From NCBI GenBank assembly GCA_930367205.1, contig OV884015.1:75655341-75719340 (forward strand): 64,000 nucleotides of DNA, given 5' to 3'. The position numbers and the translations under genes were made by a program. Positions 49,880-60,579 of this stretch are shown piece after piece (the stretch's first letter is position 1; each line of letters begins with the position of its first letter). The notes under the pieces are model-generated. The model saw only the letters and a list, made by a program, of their open reading frames with translations, ran no database searches and was not told the DNA's origin. Origin of the DNA: Acanthosoma haemorrhoidale (Eukaryota; Arthropoda; Insecta; Hemiptera; Acanthosomatidae).

Positions 49880-50150
49880 TTCTTGTCGAGAACACTATAG
49901 AAAACTATAGCTAATGCTAAATCAACGATTTTTTTTTTCGTCGTGGAACATGTTCAGTTACTGAATGTTGTACGTGAAGCAATCGTCAGATTGTTGATGT
50001 TCATCGATTCCTAATAACAACTCTGCAGGTGAGTTGTTCTGCGTCGTCATGCTCTGTCAACATTTCCATTCGAGCATGCTTCGATTCTTTGAATTTAGGA
50101 TAGCTAAGTAAGCAATGGTTCTCTCGTATAATTAGCTGGCGAATATTACA
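49880..50150 (+). repeat. Repeat X, copy 2 (internal deletion)
   Basis: Starts near ttcttgtcgagaac and carries gctaatgctaaatcaacg, tcgtcgtggaacatgttca, cagattgttgatgttcatcg, gcaggtgagttgttctgcg and gttctctcgtataat. The second palindrome arm (gaatgttccacccctcgtc) is missing. It is tandem to copy 1 with about 70 bases between them. Confidence 0.7.
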
Positions 50151-50180
50151 GAAAACACTTTTGAGGAGGGTTGAAATGAA

Positions 50181-50399
50181 CCCCTACACCCTCGGTAGAC
50201 TCTCACTACCTTCCTGATTCCACCCGCCTCCTTTAGGCATTCCACACCCCATATCCTTCTCATACATCCTTCAAATGGGGGACTCCCCTTAGTGAAAGGC
50301 ACTCATTAGGCCAAAATAATTTTCCTTTATTTTTCCCACATCCTATTTTATAAGTTTGAGAGCTGAGGGGATTAAAAAAAAAAAAAAAAAAAAAAAAAA
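50181..50399 (+). mobile_element. Short retroposed LINE tail (family C), A26 tail, 9-10 bp target duplication
   Basis: Runs from ccctacaccctcggtagac through gaaaggcactcattaggc, cccacatcctattttataag and gagagctgagggg to a run of 26 A. tgaaatgaa(c) flanks both sides (50,172-50,181 and 50,400-50,409). The long clean tail and matching flanks suggest a fairly recent insertion. Its sequence equals the 3' untranslated part of the - strand LINE at 59.8-60.3 kb, so this is a 5'-truncated LINE copy or a SINE that shares its tail. Confidence 0.8.
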
Positions 50400-50409
50400 T
50401 GAAATGAAC

Positions 50410-51690
50410 GCCACTTTTAACGCAGGGTTAGCTCTTTAACTTAAGGATTTAAAGTTCCAATTTTTCCCCATGGTGAAGAGTAACGCAAAAATAAATTCAA
50501 ATATATTAAAAATATAACGAAGTCTTATGAGAAATATATAGTCTGAGCCTATTTTAATAGTTTTATCTACCAATATTGTAGTTGCGCTTAATTATTCTTT
50601 AAAGGAAATTTTTTTTGTTTAAATTGTTTTTCAAGGACCTAAAATGTCGCAAACATTTGACTAGTACTTAAGAAATTTACTGGAAGTCCCCGACCGCAAC
50701 TGTAGTCTCTTGACATTATTTTCTAACATGTGTAATGAATGCTTAAGATCCAAGACTTTTTTCAACTTGATAAAGAATTTACATGAAGTTGACTTTTCAG
50801 TTCGAGATAAAAGTCTCGATCGAACAAGTCATTATTATCCATTCTAGTAAAATTCTAATACGTAGCTACAAAAATAAAAATGATGAGTAAGAGATGGGAC
50901 CGTCTTTGCTAAATATTCAAGGGTCTACAGTTTGTGCATTGGTGATGTTTGCTCGTGTTCATAAAACATTGCTCTATGCAGCCTGAACAAGCAAGCAGCC
51001 CTAGGCGTTGCGTTTATGAGTCTCTTATACAGAGGCCTCGCTGGTCCTTCAACGTGTTCAGATTTTAATCATGACATAGCTTCGCACAACTACCACAGTG
51101 TAAAACTGATGAAAATGTTTGCGTTCACGACGTGTTGAAAGTTTTCTTAAAAAAACAAAAAAAAACTAATTGATCCCTGGATTAGCAGCCTCATCAAGTT
51201 TTTTTTTTATTAAAACGATTATTAAATTTATCTTAGAAGGCTAATTGTGGGTTATTGATATTAATCAATATGATATTATTACTATAAATATCAATTCATA
51301 TAACTCATAATTTACTTTATACTGATACAACCGCTTTCGGACACTATGTCACTGTTTTCAAAAATTAAAAGGCGATGCAAGTGGGTTCAATTTTAACGTG
51401 TAGTGAAAATCTGATATTAAATATTTGAAAATATACAATTAAGATATTCAAAATTATATTTAAAAAAAAACAAGGTTAAACAATGAAAACAACTTCAAAA
51501 ATGACTCTACACTGAGAGTAATAGAATCAGAAAAACATTTGTGATTTAAAAGTATATTACTAAAATATAATACACATAATCAATTCCAAATATTCATTTA
51601 TTTTGAAGGATATTTATGTATATAAAATATCTAGATTATCTATTCTCACTGACTAATAGTACCCCTAATCTATAAAATCGACAAAAAATC
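50410..51690. other. No gene recognised
   Basis: AT-rich DNA. A segment near 50,490-50,530 (ttaaaaatataacgaagt) resembles one at 49,085-49,115 and may belong to the repeat X neighbourhood. Confidence 0.35.
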
Positions 51691-51694
51691 CTTC

Positions 51695-51884
51695 TATCAG
51701 CCACCAGTGGACTCTCACCACTGTAGCGAAACAACCAACCTCTACCGTGGCTTCCCACACCCCTTAATCCTCTCACACCACCTTCAAGCAGTTGCTCCTA
51801 GTATAAGGATCCGATTAACCTAAATATTCTATATTTTTCCCCTCATCCTGAATTTCTAACTAGAGAGCTTAGGGGAAAAAAAAA
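51695..51884 (+). repeat. A-tailed short retroposon, subfamily 2, second copy
   Basis: Matches 29,105-29,297 at high identity (ccaccagtggactctcacc, caaccaacctctaccg, ctcacaccaccttcaagc, gagagct then A-run). Flanking target duplications are not obvious. Confidence 0.7.
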
Positions 51885-52469
51885 TGTCGATTTTTATTAT
51901 GAAGTTAATTATTGACGTTGTGAAGTTTATGGTGCATTCAGTCCATCATCATTCAATCCGTACACAATCAGAAGAAAATACTCAACCTTTCAAAGCTAGT
52001 AAAATAAATTTTTATATTACAACAATAATCTTTGAACAATCTAATTAACAAAAAAATCTTTCGTACTCACATATCGTGTTGTTCAAAATAAATAATTAAT
52101 TATAACAAGTAAAATGATTAATAAGTATTGTCGATGTATAAAAAATAAAGTATTTTTTAGGAAAGGTTTAATCCATCTATCTCAGAGATTAGCCCTAGCC
52201 ATCCATGTTATGTGGCTAGTTTTCATAGTGTGTTCTTAGTTCACAGTTCCATGTGTACGATATGGGCTCTCTGCTTGTTGTCAGTTATTATTATAAAAAT
52301 TACATACAAATAATTTCAAAAATTCAACTCATTAGTTATGTCAGCATTGGGGAATCCTATTCCTTTTACATCTGTTCTATAGTTCAATTTTTTTTATATT
52401 TTTGGTTGTGTGAATCGATTCTAAATATCTACGAGATATGTTATTATTTTCCTTTACAATCATTTTTGA

Positions 52470-52745
52470 TTAGTCAAAGACAAAAGTATGTTGTCGAATA
52501 ATACTATGATTGGCTGTGACAATTAAATTCAAAGGATTTTTACAATTTGTTCTTTGTTGTGATAATCTATTTGATAAAGTATGTGAGGTTTTGCCAATAT
52601 AAAATTTTTCTTTAGACTGTTTACAATTAATTCTGAATATTATATTCTGGATTTCTTTATTGTCTATTTTATCATTCATGTTTGGTAAGTTATTGCTAAG
52701 TTTATTATTGTAAAATTGGGTGATTTTCGAATGGTGGTGGTTATA
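52470..52745 (-). pseudogene. Penelope-like retroelement, GIY-YIG endonuclease domain remnant
   Basis: The - strand is open from about 52,740 to a stop at 52,470. It reads KITQFYNNKLSNNLPN, then IIFRINCKQSKEKFYIGKTS (the Y-x-I-x-C ... YIGKT core of Penelope GIY-YIG endonucleases), HTLSNRLSQQR (conserved arginine) and a C-terminal ANHSIIRQHTFVFD (the usual H...H.F.F ending). In Penelope elements this domain follows the reverse transcriptase and cuts target DNA. The upstream part is interrupted by the MITE at 52,746. Beyond it the - strand has only decayed stretches (FKKLKHRKNSLTLSKLNA at about 53,120), and no reverse-transcriptase motif could be confirmed. Confidence 0.72.
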
Positions 52746-52837
52746 AGGGCGGCCTGAAAAGTTTCCGACCTAACCACAGCTTTTATTTATTTTATTATCA
52801 TCTTCATGTTGAGGTTGGAAACTTTTCAGACCACCTG
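52746..52837. mobile_element. 92-bp palindromic MITE with TA duplication
   Basis: The left arm (cggcctgaaaagtttccgacc) and the right arm (ggttggaaacttttcagacc) pair over about 27 bases. TA flanks both sides (52,744-52,745 and 52,838-52,839). The ends resemble mariner termini. It sits inside the Penelope-like remnant. Confidence 0.82.
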
Positions 52838-53138
52838 TAAATCTTAAAAATAATCATAGTTGCATTATAATATAAATTGATAGATTGGGAAATGTAAATT
52901 TTTAAATAATGTATCCTATTCAATAGATTCAGATCTGTTATTGGATTGACATTTGTCTGGTCTGGGTCGGTCTCCCAGCACCGGTGACATTTCGAAGTTT
53001 TCTTGTCCTTTCAGATAATTTGGATTATTCGAAGTATATTTTATCTCAAAGTTTTCTAAATGATTTATGTATTGCATTTAGCTTGGACAGAGTAAGGGAG
53101 TTTTTTCGATGTTTGAGTTTTTTAAACATTGTTTCAAA

Positions 53139-53241
53139 TTTTTTTTTTTTTTTTTTGTTCTTAGCTCTCAAACTAATTAAATAGGATGTGGGAAAATTAC
53201 TTTGGGCTAATGAGTGCCTTTCACTAAGGGGAGTCCCCCAT
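53139..53241 (-). mobile_element. Short retroposed LINE tail (family C), 11-bp target duplication
   Basis: T-run at the left (A-tail on the - strand), then ttagctctcaaact and gagtgcctttcactaaggg, breaking off just past gagtccccca. attgtttcaaa occurs exactly at 53,128-53,138 and 53,242-53,252, a clear target-site duplication. Confidence 0.85.
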
Positions 53242-53254
53242 ATTGTTTCAAACT

Positions 53255-54355
53255 TTTTGATGTCGATGCTTATACTATTATCGGTAACTTATGCTCGTGG
53301 GACTCAACGTAAATTTCTAATAAAAATATAAAACTCAGTGTTTTCTTCGAAAATATTTCATTCCATTTTTTAATCCTTAATAAGTAAAATTGCCTTGAAA
53401 AAAAATGTAAATATCGATGCTACTGCAATTGTTGGATCTCAAAATATTATTTTGTTTTATAAAAATAATTTTTCACGTTATCGTCTTTAGTATCTAATAA
53501 ACCATGCACTAATGAGTGTATTTGGAGTTTTCTGATATTGATATGATTGATTGATTGACAAACACATTTATTTGTCCAAATAAAGATATTATAGATAAAT
53601 TCTTCCTGAAACACCCCCCCTGGTACAAATTAACGATTTCTGCTGAATGTGCACGCTTTTGAAGAGTGATAAATGTAAACTGAAGTGGTTCGTCGAAATG
53701 AAAACAAAGCTCATTCCCACTCTCGGGGTTTGAGGATTAAAAGTGATTAAGTTAGTTCGTAATTGCTCATATCTCTCTGAAATGCAGGTGAAGACTTGAA
53801 TTTGAGTTTTTGATGTTTCAACCAAGTCTATAAACGCTTCGTTCCGTTATGGCTACACTCACAGAAGGAAAGGCTATTGACTATTCAATTTTAATTATTA
53901 TTTTATTCATAAAAAAAAACCAAAAGTAGGTAAAAATTGCAAAAGCATAATATAAACATTCTATATTTTATATTTATGTCATAATAGTGGCGGAACCTCT
54001 TGGTACACTAATGCTGCACATCACTCAACTTAAAACGCCAGTTTATTTTACGTGGTTAAAAAAAAAAAGAATTTCAATTCAATTGATCAAGTTGAAAAAA
54101 AACATTATGGTCAGTGCTAATATGGAAACGATCAAAGACAAAAAATATTCTGGGAGCGGAACCGTACATTTTTTAAATACTAATCAAATAATTGATAAAT
54201 TTTATGTCATTAGAAGAGGATTTAAAGGATAAAAAATGCCTTAAAACACAATATTCAACTATAATTAAAGTATTGACAATCAAACTAGTAAAATAGACTT
54301 GAATGACACATTGGTCTTAAGACTTTGACATAAATTTTAATTTATTTATAAGTTA
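53255..54355. other. No gene recognised
   Basis: Open frames at 53,589-53,825 (-) and 53,987-54,232 (+) are short, with no recognised motifs. The region is AT-rich. Confidence 0.35.
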
Positions 54356-54359
54356 CCGT

Positions 54360-55106
54360 CTGTAATGTGCCATTGACCATGGGGAAAATTATTCTCAAAC
54401 TATTTATACGACAGAACAATCACTGACTTATCTGTTCCCGATAAGAAAAATCGAAGCAGCATCGAATGGTTGATACAGCATGATGACGAAGAGCAACTCA
54501 CCATGCAGAGCTGTTATTGGGAATTAATCAACATCAACAATCTTTTGATTGTTTAACGTACAATATTCAGTAACGCATACAGACGAGGGGTGGAACATAC
54601 AGAACATGTTCCACGACGAAAAAAAAAACCAACGATTTAGCATTACTTGTAGTTTTGGTTGGTTCTCGACAAGCTTTACATTGTTAGAATGTAACTTTTC
54701 AAAGTCAATTGGTTGGTGGGTGTTGATGGCATTATATGTAGAGATGAAGATAAATACAGAAACAAACAATAACGTGTATTATATGGTGTTATTTACGGAA
54801 TAATTATTATTTAAGTAATTTATATACTTAACGTAGATTACCTAACATACTTAGCATCTTAAATTCATAGATATCCTATAGTCTGTCAACCTGTTGTAAG
54901 TGTAAGTAAGCGCCTTGAAAGGACTAATACCTTACAGATGTTGTATAGATTATTCGGAGAAATAAACTCAAATATCTTCTTTCTTTCTTTTTGGTTTCAT
55001 TTCTTTTATCAAAACCGGAAACATTGGTTTTCGCCCTCATGCCTGTCGCTTCTTATCTTTATCGGGCCCCTGATCAAAGTTTTACTTGAGGGGCTATTTC
55101 ATATTT
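54360..55106 (-). repeat. Repeat X, copy 3 (inverted)
   Basis: Reverse complement of copy 1: cgacagaacaatcactg, gaagagcaactcacc, gaacatgttccacgacga and tggttctcgacaagctttac, on to tgcctgtcgcttc and atcgggcccctgatc. The match extends about 750 bases with scattered substitutions. Open frames at 54,524-54,803 on both strands are incidental. Confidence 0.75.
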
Positions 55107-55685
55107 GGAAGACACGAAATACTTGACTGTCATTGCTTAGTATTACAAAAAATACAAATGTTCTTTTTAACTAGTTGTAATTTATGTGTGTTTTCTAAAA
55201 CTATAATTACTAAAAGCCATTAAAACTACCATTAACTTCAATATGGATCAATATTTTCATGGTCGATTCATTTGACAACCCGATAATGATAAAAATAAAA
55301 TAAATCCCATCAAAAATAACGAACAGCGCTATTAAACCACTGTCATACTTGGTAGTGTAGCAAATTAACGACCGCCTAGTCCTGATTGGATGGTATGGTA
55401 TTATTATTTTTTTTTAACCCAGTTTTATGAAGAGGGCTGAAATTTTATAAGGTGAAACAATGGTAAAAACTCCTTCCAATTGAAAATAAATGATTTTAAT
55501 AATAATAATAATAATAGTAAGTAATACATCAAATTAGATAGCTCGGCTTTAATAGTATGTAATACGTGTTTGGGCTAAAGTGGACTGCAATTGAGAAAAC
55601 TTATTAAAGCTGTCATCGTTTTGGGAGCCGTAACCTTTAACTACGTGATGGATTATTGTTGACTTTGATTTTATCATATCCATTT

Positions 55686-55954
55686 CAGCAGCTGAAGATA
55701 ACGATTATGAGCATCTGCCGTTAAAAAACGACGAACCGAACACAGTCTCGCACGAATGTTCCCCTCATCCCGAATCTGTAATAGATACCTCGGCTGTTCG
55801 GCAGACCGCCCACTCTCTCGTTAGGATCCGATGGCAATCCTTGACTCCGTCGAGGGTGATCGCCTTGTTATCTTCGCCGTGTACTTACGTTTCACGAATA
55901 TATATCTCATCTGTGCAACATGTATCTCATGAGTACACCCGAATCCACAAGTGA
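55686..55954 (+). other. Candidate orphan coding exon, unassigned
   Basis: A strong acceptor context (gattttatcatatccatttcag) leads into a frame open for about 90 codons without an ATG: AAEDNDYEHLPLKNDEPN, then TVSHECSPHPESVIDTSA and VRQTAHSLVRIRWQSL. The acidic start followed by a basic stretch is protein-like. A donor-like site (cgagg/gtgatc) follows at about 55,849. No partner exon or family is recognised; the exon may belong to a gene whose other exons are far away. Confidence 0.3.
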
Positions 55955-56639
55955 AGATCTAGTGATAATTGAATATACAAAAAGGACTTTCAGTTGCGAT
56001 ATATTTTTTAATTCTAGAACAAATTACGCTACTGCTCACAAAAACAATTTTATGAAAGAAAACTTAATTTAACTTTATTTTATTTTCGATGTCCTGTGCA
56101 AACTCTTGGATTGGGTTTATTTCAGGTCATCAACGCTGTTGTTTGTTTATCAAAACTCATTTGGGGAACTATAACAAGTCGTTTTCGTATCGCTCTACAA
56201 ACTAACTGTTTTTATTACCGTTCGTAGGAAGTGTCTAGTTTGTAGAACTGTTTCAACAGACTATCGAGTGAACTGTTCACGAAGGAGCTGTCTACAGGCG
56301 AGTGGATAGTGAAGCTCTGGACTGTATTATAAGTGTATGTTTCACTTCACATTTCATAGAGAAGGCGGCCATATTGAAAGGCTGTAGCTCAGCTGTGCTA
56401 GTGACAAGAGGGGAGTCCGGCCAGAACCTCATAACACTGTATGTGGCCTTATGCTGGCGTCTCAGGGTCTTATAAAAATTACGTACGTTCGAGGCTGCCA
56501 TTTGCAACATATTTTTTATTTATGAAAAAAATAATTATTAATTCAGAAAAATACTGTTTATTATGAAAAATGCGTTTCTATCAGCAGTCTGAAAATAAAA
56601 ATAAACGCTCAAGGTCTCTGGGACCAACACCTACTCCGT

Positions 56640-57230
56640 TGCCTGTCAAACGACAGCCTCGGCGATCAAATAGAATGTGCCTATAAATTCTTCAGGACCC
56701 AGCAGATCTATGGAAGAAATACCGTTACAACCTAGCACATCTAAACAAACAACAACCCAAAAGTCTCCATTTTTCACGCTCAATAGTTATGAGGTCTTGA
56801 AAAATATTGAAGTAGAGGACACTCTGCTGTATGGTGCACCGCTTTTTCGTTATCTAACGTATACGACAGCTCGGCGACTCCAACAATTCCAAAACGGTAT
56901 ACTGATGTAAGTGATCAGAGGTACTTCATTCGAGCAGCAGAGCAACAGTGAGTTTCACGAGATCTTTGAGCTGCCTACGGTGGATGAATTAATCCAACGT
57001 AGACATATCAAATTTTTTGACTCCCTGCAATACTTGACGATAACCCCCGCTCCGTTCCCCCATCAATGGCAGGACGCTGTCGCGTCTGGAACACTTTAGT
57101 CTTAGGTTCTAGGTTTAGGTTTCAGTTTTTAATTTCCCGGTTGTAAGCTGAAGGTGAGCCTCATCACCTAGTGAGTGTTTGTGTTTTTATTGAACTTTTA
57201 GCTTAAAAAAAATTGTATTATATTTATGCA
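56640..57230 (+). pseudogene. LINE (family A) copy joining an ORF1-like piece to the ORF2 C-terminus
   Basis: The frame at 56,677-56,910 begins with a polar segment like the linker of LINE ORF1 proteins (PSTSKQTTTQKSPFFTLN, then SYEVLKNIEVED). It passes directly into the family A ORF2 C-terminus (LLYGAPLFRYLTYTTARR, LQQFQNGIL), then PTVDELIQRRHIKF and FDSLQYLTITPAPFPHQW. The endonuclease and most of the reverse transcriptase are absent. The hairpin gaaggtgagcctcatcacct (about 57,148-57,167) and a UTR follow. This is an internally deleted copy. Confidence 0.72.
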
Positions 57231-57339
57231 CTCCTTCGAATGCATCTGTGTATAGAGCACGAGGAGAAAGATGTAAATTAAAATTTATTTTTGTTCATTG
57301 TATACTTATTAATAAAGAGTTTATGATAAAAAAAGAAAA

Positions 57340-57719
57340 GAATTATGAAGTCCGGGAGCGAACAACTTCGTCATCCAGAAGAAGAGAAGCCAGCCACAGG
57401 AGCTCAAGAAGCGTCCCAGCTAAATTCGAGCCCTTCAGTTTCTTTTGCTGATGCCGTTCGGAACAGAGAGCAGTCATAGGAATAGCCCACTCCTCGCCCG
57501 CAAGTTCTTCTTCCCCAGCATTCGATTCATCCCAACGACCAGCAAAATCAATCCCATCCTCAACCACAAATCTTGCATATTCCTCCACCTTCAAGCTCTT
57601 CAGATCTCACTAGTCTATTAACATCATTCCTTACAGAGTTCAGAACCCTAATTACCCCTCTCATTTCCCTTCTTACAAATCTTGTCTCCTACCCTATCCC
57701 CGTTAAACAAAATCCATAA
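57340..57719 (+). pseudogene. LINE (family B) ORF1 C-terminal remnant
   Basis: In the + strand frame just before the endonuclease: SVSFADAVRNREQS, proline/serine-rich stretches such as QILHIPPPSSSSDL, then TSLLTSFLTEFRTLITPL and SLLTNLVSYPIPVKQNP and a stop. This is the usual C-terminal region of Jockey-type ORF1 proteins (FADAV then a hydrophobic heptad). At least one internal stop is present. ORF2 begins at once after it, as is typical. Confidence 0.65.
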
Positions 57720-59782
57720 GTGGATCCTTCTGACTCCTTATCCATTATCCTTTGGAATGCGAATGGTGTTCGCACCCACACTAACAAGCTGACAGCACTA
57801 CTTCACGACAAGAACATCGACGTAGCTCTCATCACTGAAACAAGACTTACGAGTAAGCGACCTTTTACAGTTCGACAGTACCAGACTTATCGAACTGATC
57901 ACCCAGATGGAAGAGCTCATGCAGGGACCGCTGTCATTGTCCATAACTCCATATCCCACCACATAGTTCCTTTGGTTGCACATGATTTCCTTCAATCCAC
58001 TGCAGTGTCAATCAGCACCTTCACTTTTCCCCTTACCCTAGCATCAGTGTACTGCCCTCCCAATAAATCCATTTCTGATTCCCAATTCATCTCCTTTCTA
58101 GACTCCATCGGACATCGTTTCCTTGTGGGTGGGGACTAACGAAAAGCACCAACATTGGGGCTCAAGATCGACAAACACACGAGGACGTGCTTTGCTCTCA
58201 GCACTCAAACGGAAACATTGCTCCACTATCTCTCCTGAGATATTTCTCCTGAAAGAGCCACCTACTGGCCATCAGATCCCTACCGAAATCCTGATCTCCT
58301 TGACTTATTTTTCTACAATAGTTTAGGAACACTAAACTATTCACTCACGCGCCTGGACGACCTCTGCTCCGATCATAGCTCTGTGATCCTTACCATTTCC
58401 TTAATACTTATTTACAAACTGTCTCCTCCTTCATTTATTAGGTGCCCAGTTGATTGGGACCACTTACGCCAGGTTCTTACAGACTCTGTAGACCTCAAAG
58501 TACCTCTGAAAACATCCCAAGACCTAGATGATGCAGTACATTTCTTCACTACTCTGATCCAGAGGTCGGGCTGGGTGGCATCGTCACCCCACCGTCATCT
58601 GAAAATTCACAATCAAAATCCTTTACCTCAGTATCTCAAAGACCTAATCCAATCCAAGCGCTACTCGAGAACAGTGTGGCAAAGATCCCGAGATCCAGCT
58701 GATCGTCACTCATACTATCAGTGCTGCAAATTGGTAAAGCGGCAATTGGCATCCTCCCGTTCCGATTCTTTTAATTCTTATCCCTCCTCTCTGTCTACCA
58801 GGGATAACTCCTTGTGGAACCTAACTAAGAAAATCCTAAAATATCATCCTGTTTCTCACCCACTCGTGATGATGGACCCTGGGCGCCTTCGGATGGTGAG
58901 AGGGTGGAAGAATTCGCACTGCATCTTTCCCGTAATTTCACTTCTCACCTTACTCATCAAAACAATCTGGAAAAACTCCATTATAGTCCTATTCGCCAAA
59001 CCCGGTAAACCACCTAATGACGCCTCATCATACCGTCCAATCAGCCTACTTCCTATCCTCCCAAAAATATTTGAAAAACTCCTATTAAAATGCCTACTTC
59101 CAATTGTTGAATCCAAAAACCTTTTTCCCACACACCAGTTTGGTTTCCGCCAGCGACATTCCACTGCTCAACAAGGCCTTCGCGTTGTTGATCACATATC
59201 TTCAGCCCTTGAACCAAACTATACTGCACTGCCTTTCTGGACATACCTCAAGCTTTTACAGGGTCGGGCACGCAGGTTTGCTTTACAAGCTCCAAGGATA
59301 TTTACTACAAACCCTATTCCCAATCCTACAGTTCTACCTTGCAACCGCATCTTCCAAGTCCACTGTGGTTTAGAATATTCTGACTACCATCCCATAAAAC
59401 AGGAGTTCCACAGGGCAGCGTCCTGGGTCCGATCCTCTACAATCTATACTGATTTCCCCTATACCACCAATACCTTCTTGGCAACATTTGCAGACGACAC
59501 TGCAGTCCTGGCAAACCTGATATAGCATCCCAAAACCTTTAAAAACACTTTGATGAGATCGAATATTGGTGCAACCAATGGTGAATCAAAGCCAATGAAG
59601 CAAAATGTTCCCACATAATCTTTACCCTCTGCCACAAGTTCTGTCCGCTAGTTTTTTTTAAGTCTTTTCCTCTCTCTGTGTCCGAGACAGTACGGTATCT
59701 AGGCTTTCATCTCGACAAAAGACTGACATGGAACCCACACACGAGGCTAAAAAAACAAGAACTAAACAGACGCTTTGCACAA
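57720..59782 (+). pseudogene. LINE (family B, Jockey-like) ORF2: endonuclease and reverse transcriptase, several frameshifts
   Basis: The AP-endonuclease part (57,720-58,139) shows SIILWNANGVRTHTNKL (catalytic Asn), DVALITETRL (catalytic Glu), AGTAVIVHN, ASVYCPPN and ends LVGGD where the GDYN motif is broken by a stop. NPDLLD and DHSSV follow in other frames. The reverse transcriptase (58,383-59,525) shows DDAVHFFTTLIQ, KPGKPPNDASSYRPISLL, KIFEKLLLKCLLP, FGFRQRHSTAQQ and TFADDTAVLANL (catalytic FADD kept), with a frameshifted stretch before GVPQGS. RYLGFHLDKRLTW and RLKKQELNRRFAQ follow, up to 59,782, where a - strand LINE interrupts it. About four frame breaks make it inactive, but divergence within motifs is low. 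Confidence 0.88.
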
Positions 59783-60340
59783 TTTTTTTTTTTTTTTCCC
59801 ATATCTCTCAAACTTATCAAAAATAGGATGTGGGAAAAATAAAAGGAAAATTATTTTGGATTGATTGGTGCCTTTTACTAAGGGGAGTCTTATTTGAAAG
59901 ATATATGAGAAGGATATGGGGTGTGGGATGCCTAAAGAAGGCTGGTGAGTTCGGGAAGGTAGTGAGAGTCTACCTATGGTGGAGCCTAGGGGTACTAGGC
60001 ATTGGTTTGTAGTCGGCCAGGTGATACCTGGCCCCGCCTCTGAAGGGGGCTGCACTGTGTCGGCCTATCGGCCGGGAGATCGACCCACCCTGAGCAGGTA
60101 GAAGGGGTCATCTCGTCTGCCTTCATTCGGTCGAATGGGGTATGTTTGAGGGAGGTGCGGAAAACTCTGTTCTGTAATTGCTGGAACGTTTTTCGAGTGT
60201 TAGGAGTTAGATACTTGAATAGTGGGGTCCCGTACATCAAAGCAGGTCTCAGGACGCTCTGGTAAATAAGCAGCTTGAGGCGTACTGATAAAGCGCTCTT
60301 AGTCAGCCACCGCTGGCTCTTATCCATTGACGTGGCTGAA
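59783..60340 (-). mobile_element. LINE (family C) 3' end inserted in the family B LINE
   Basis: On the - strand the frame at 60,327-59,995 reads ALSVRLKLLIYQSVLRPA, LMYGTPLFKYLTPNTRK and TFQQLQNRVFRTSLKHTP, the C-terminal region of a LINE polyprotein related to family A. A 3' untranslated part follows (ccctaggctccacc, ctctcactaccttcc, gagagatatggg) and an A-tail at 59,797-59,783. The 3' UTR is the same sequence as the short elements at 35.9, 50.2, 53.1 and 63.3 kb, which identifies those as truncated LINE tails. Confidence 0.78.
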
Positions 60341-60578
60341 GAAGGAGCGTGGGGGACTTCCCAAGACTCCTATTCCTCCTTTGCACGCGTGGGAGGTGAC
60401 AACCATGTGGACTTAGAGGCCTCTGGGCTGTTTGTATATATACTTTAGTATGATTGAGCGGGTGAATGAAAATTGTAAATTGGTATGAAAGCGATCATTT
60501 ATTACAATCACTTATAGCCCAATCAGGCAGATTGTAATTTTATCATAATAAAGTTGTTTATTCATACTAAAAAAAAAA
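60340..60578 (+). repeat. LINE-type 3' tail (family D) with AATAAA and A-tail
   Basis: gctgaagaaggagcgtgggg and cttcccaagactcc through cagattgtaattttatc, then AATAAA and a run of A at 60,569-60,578. It matches the tails at 23.7, 31.8 and 34.0 kb. It abuts the family C fragment directly. Confidence 0.7.
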
Positions 60579-60579
60579 G

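Noticed and set aside
54524..54803. Overlapping 81- and 84-codon frames in opposite directions
   Set aside because: They lie inside repeat X copy 3, and the matching frames are broken in copy 1.
57343..57594. 83-codon - strand frame rich in E and R
   Set aside because: It is antisense to the LINE ORF1 remnant, whose FADAV and hydrophobic heptad blocks explain the sequence.
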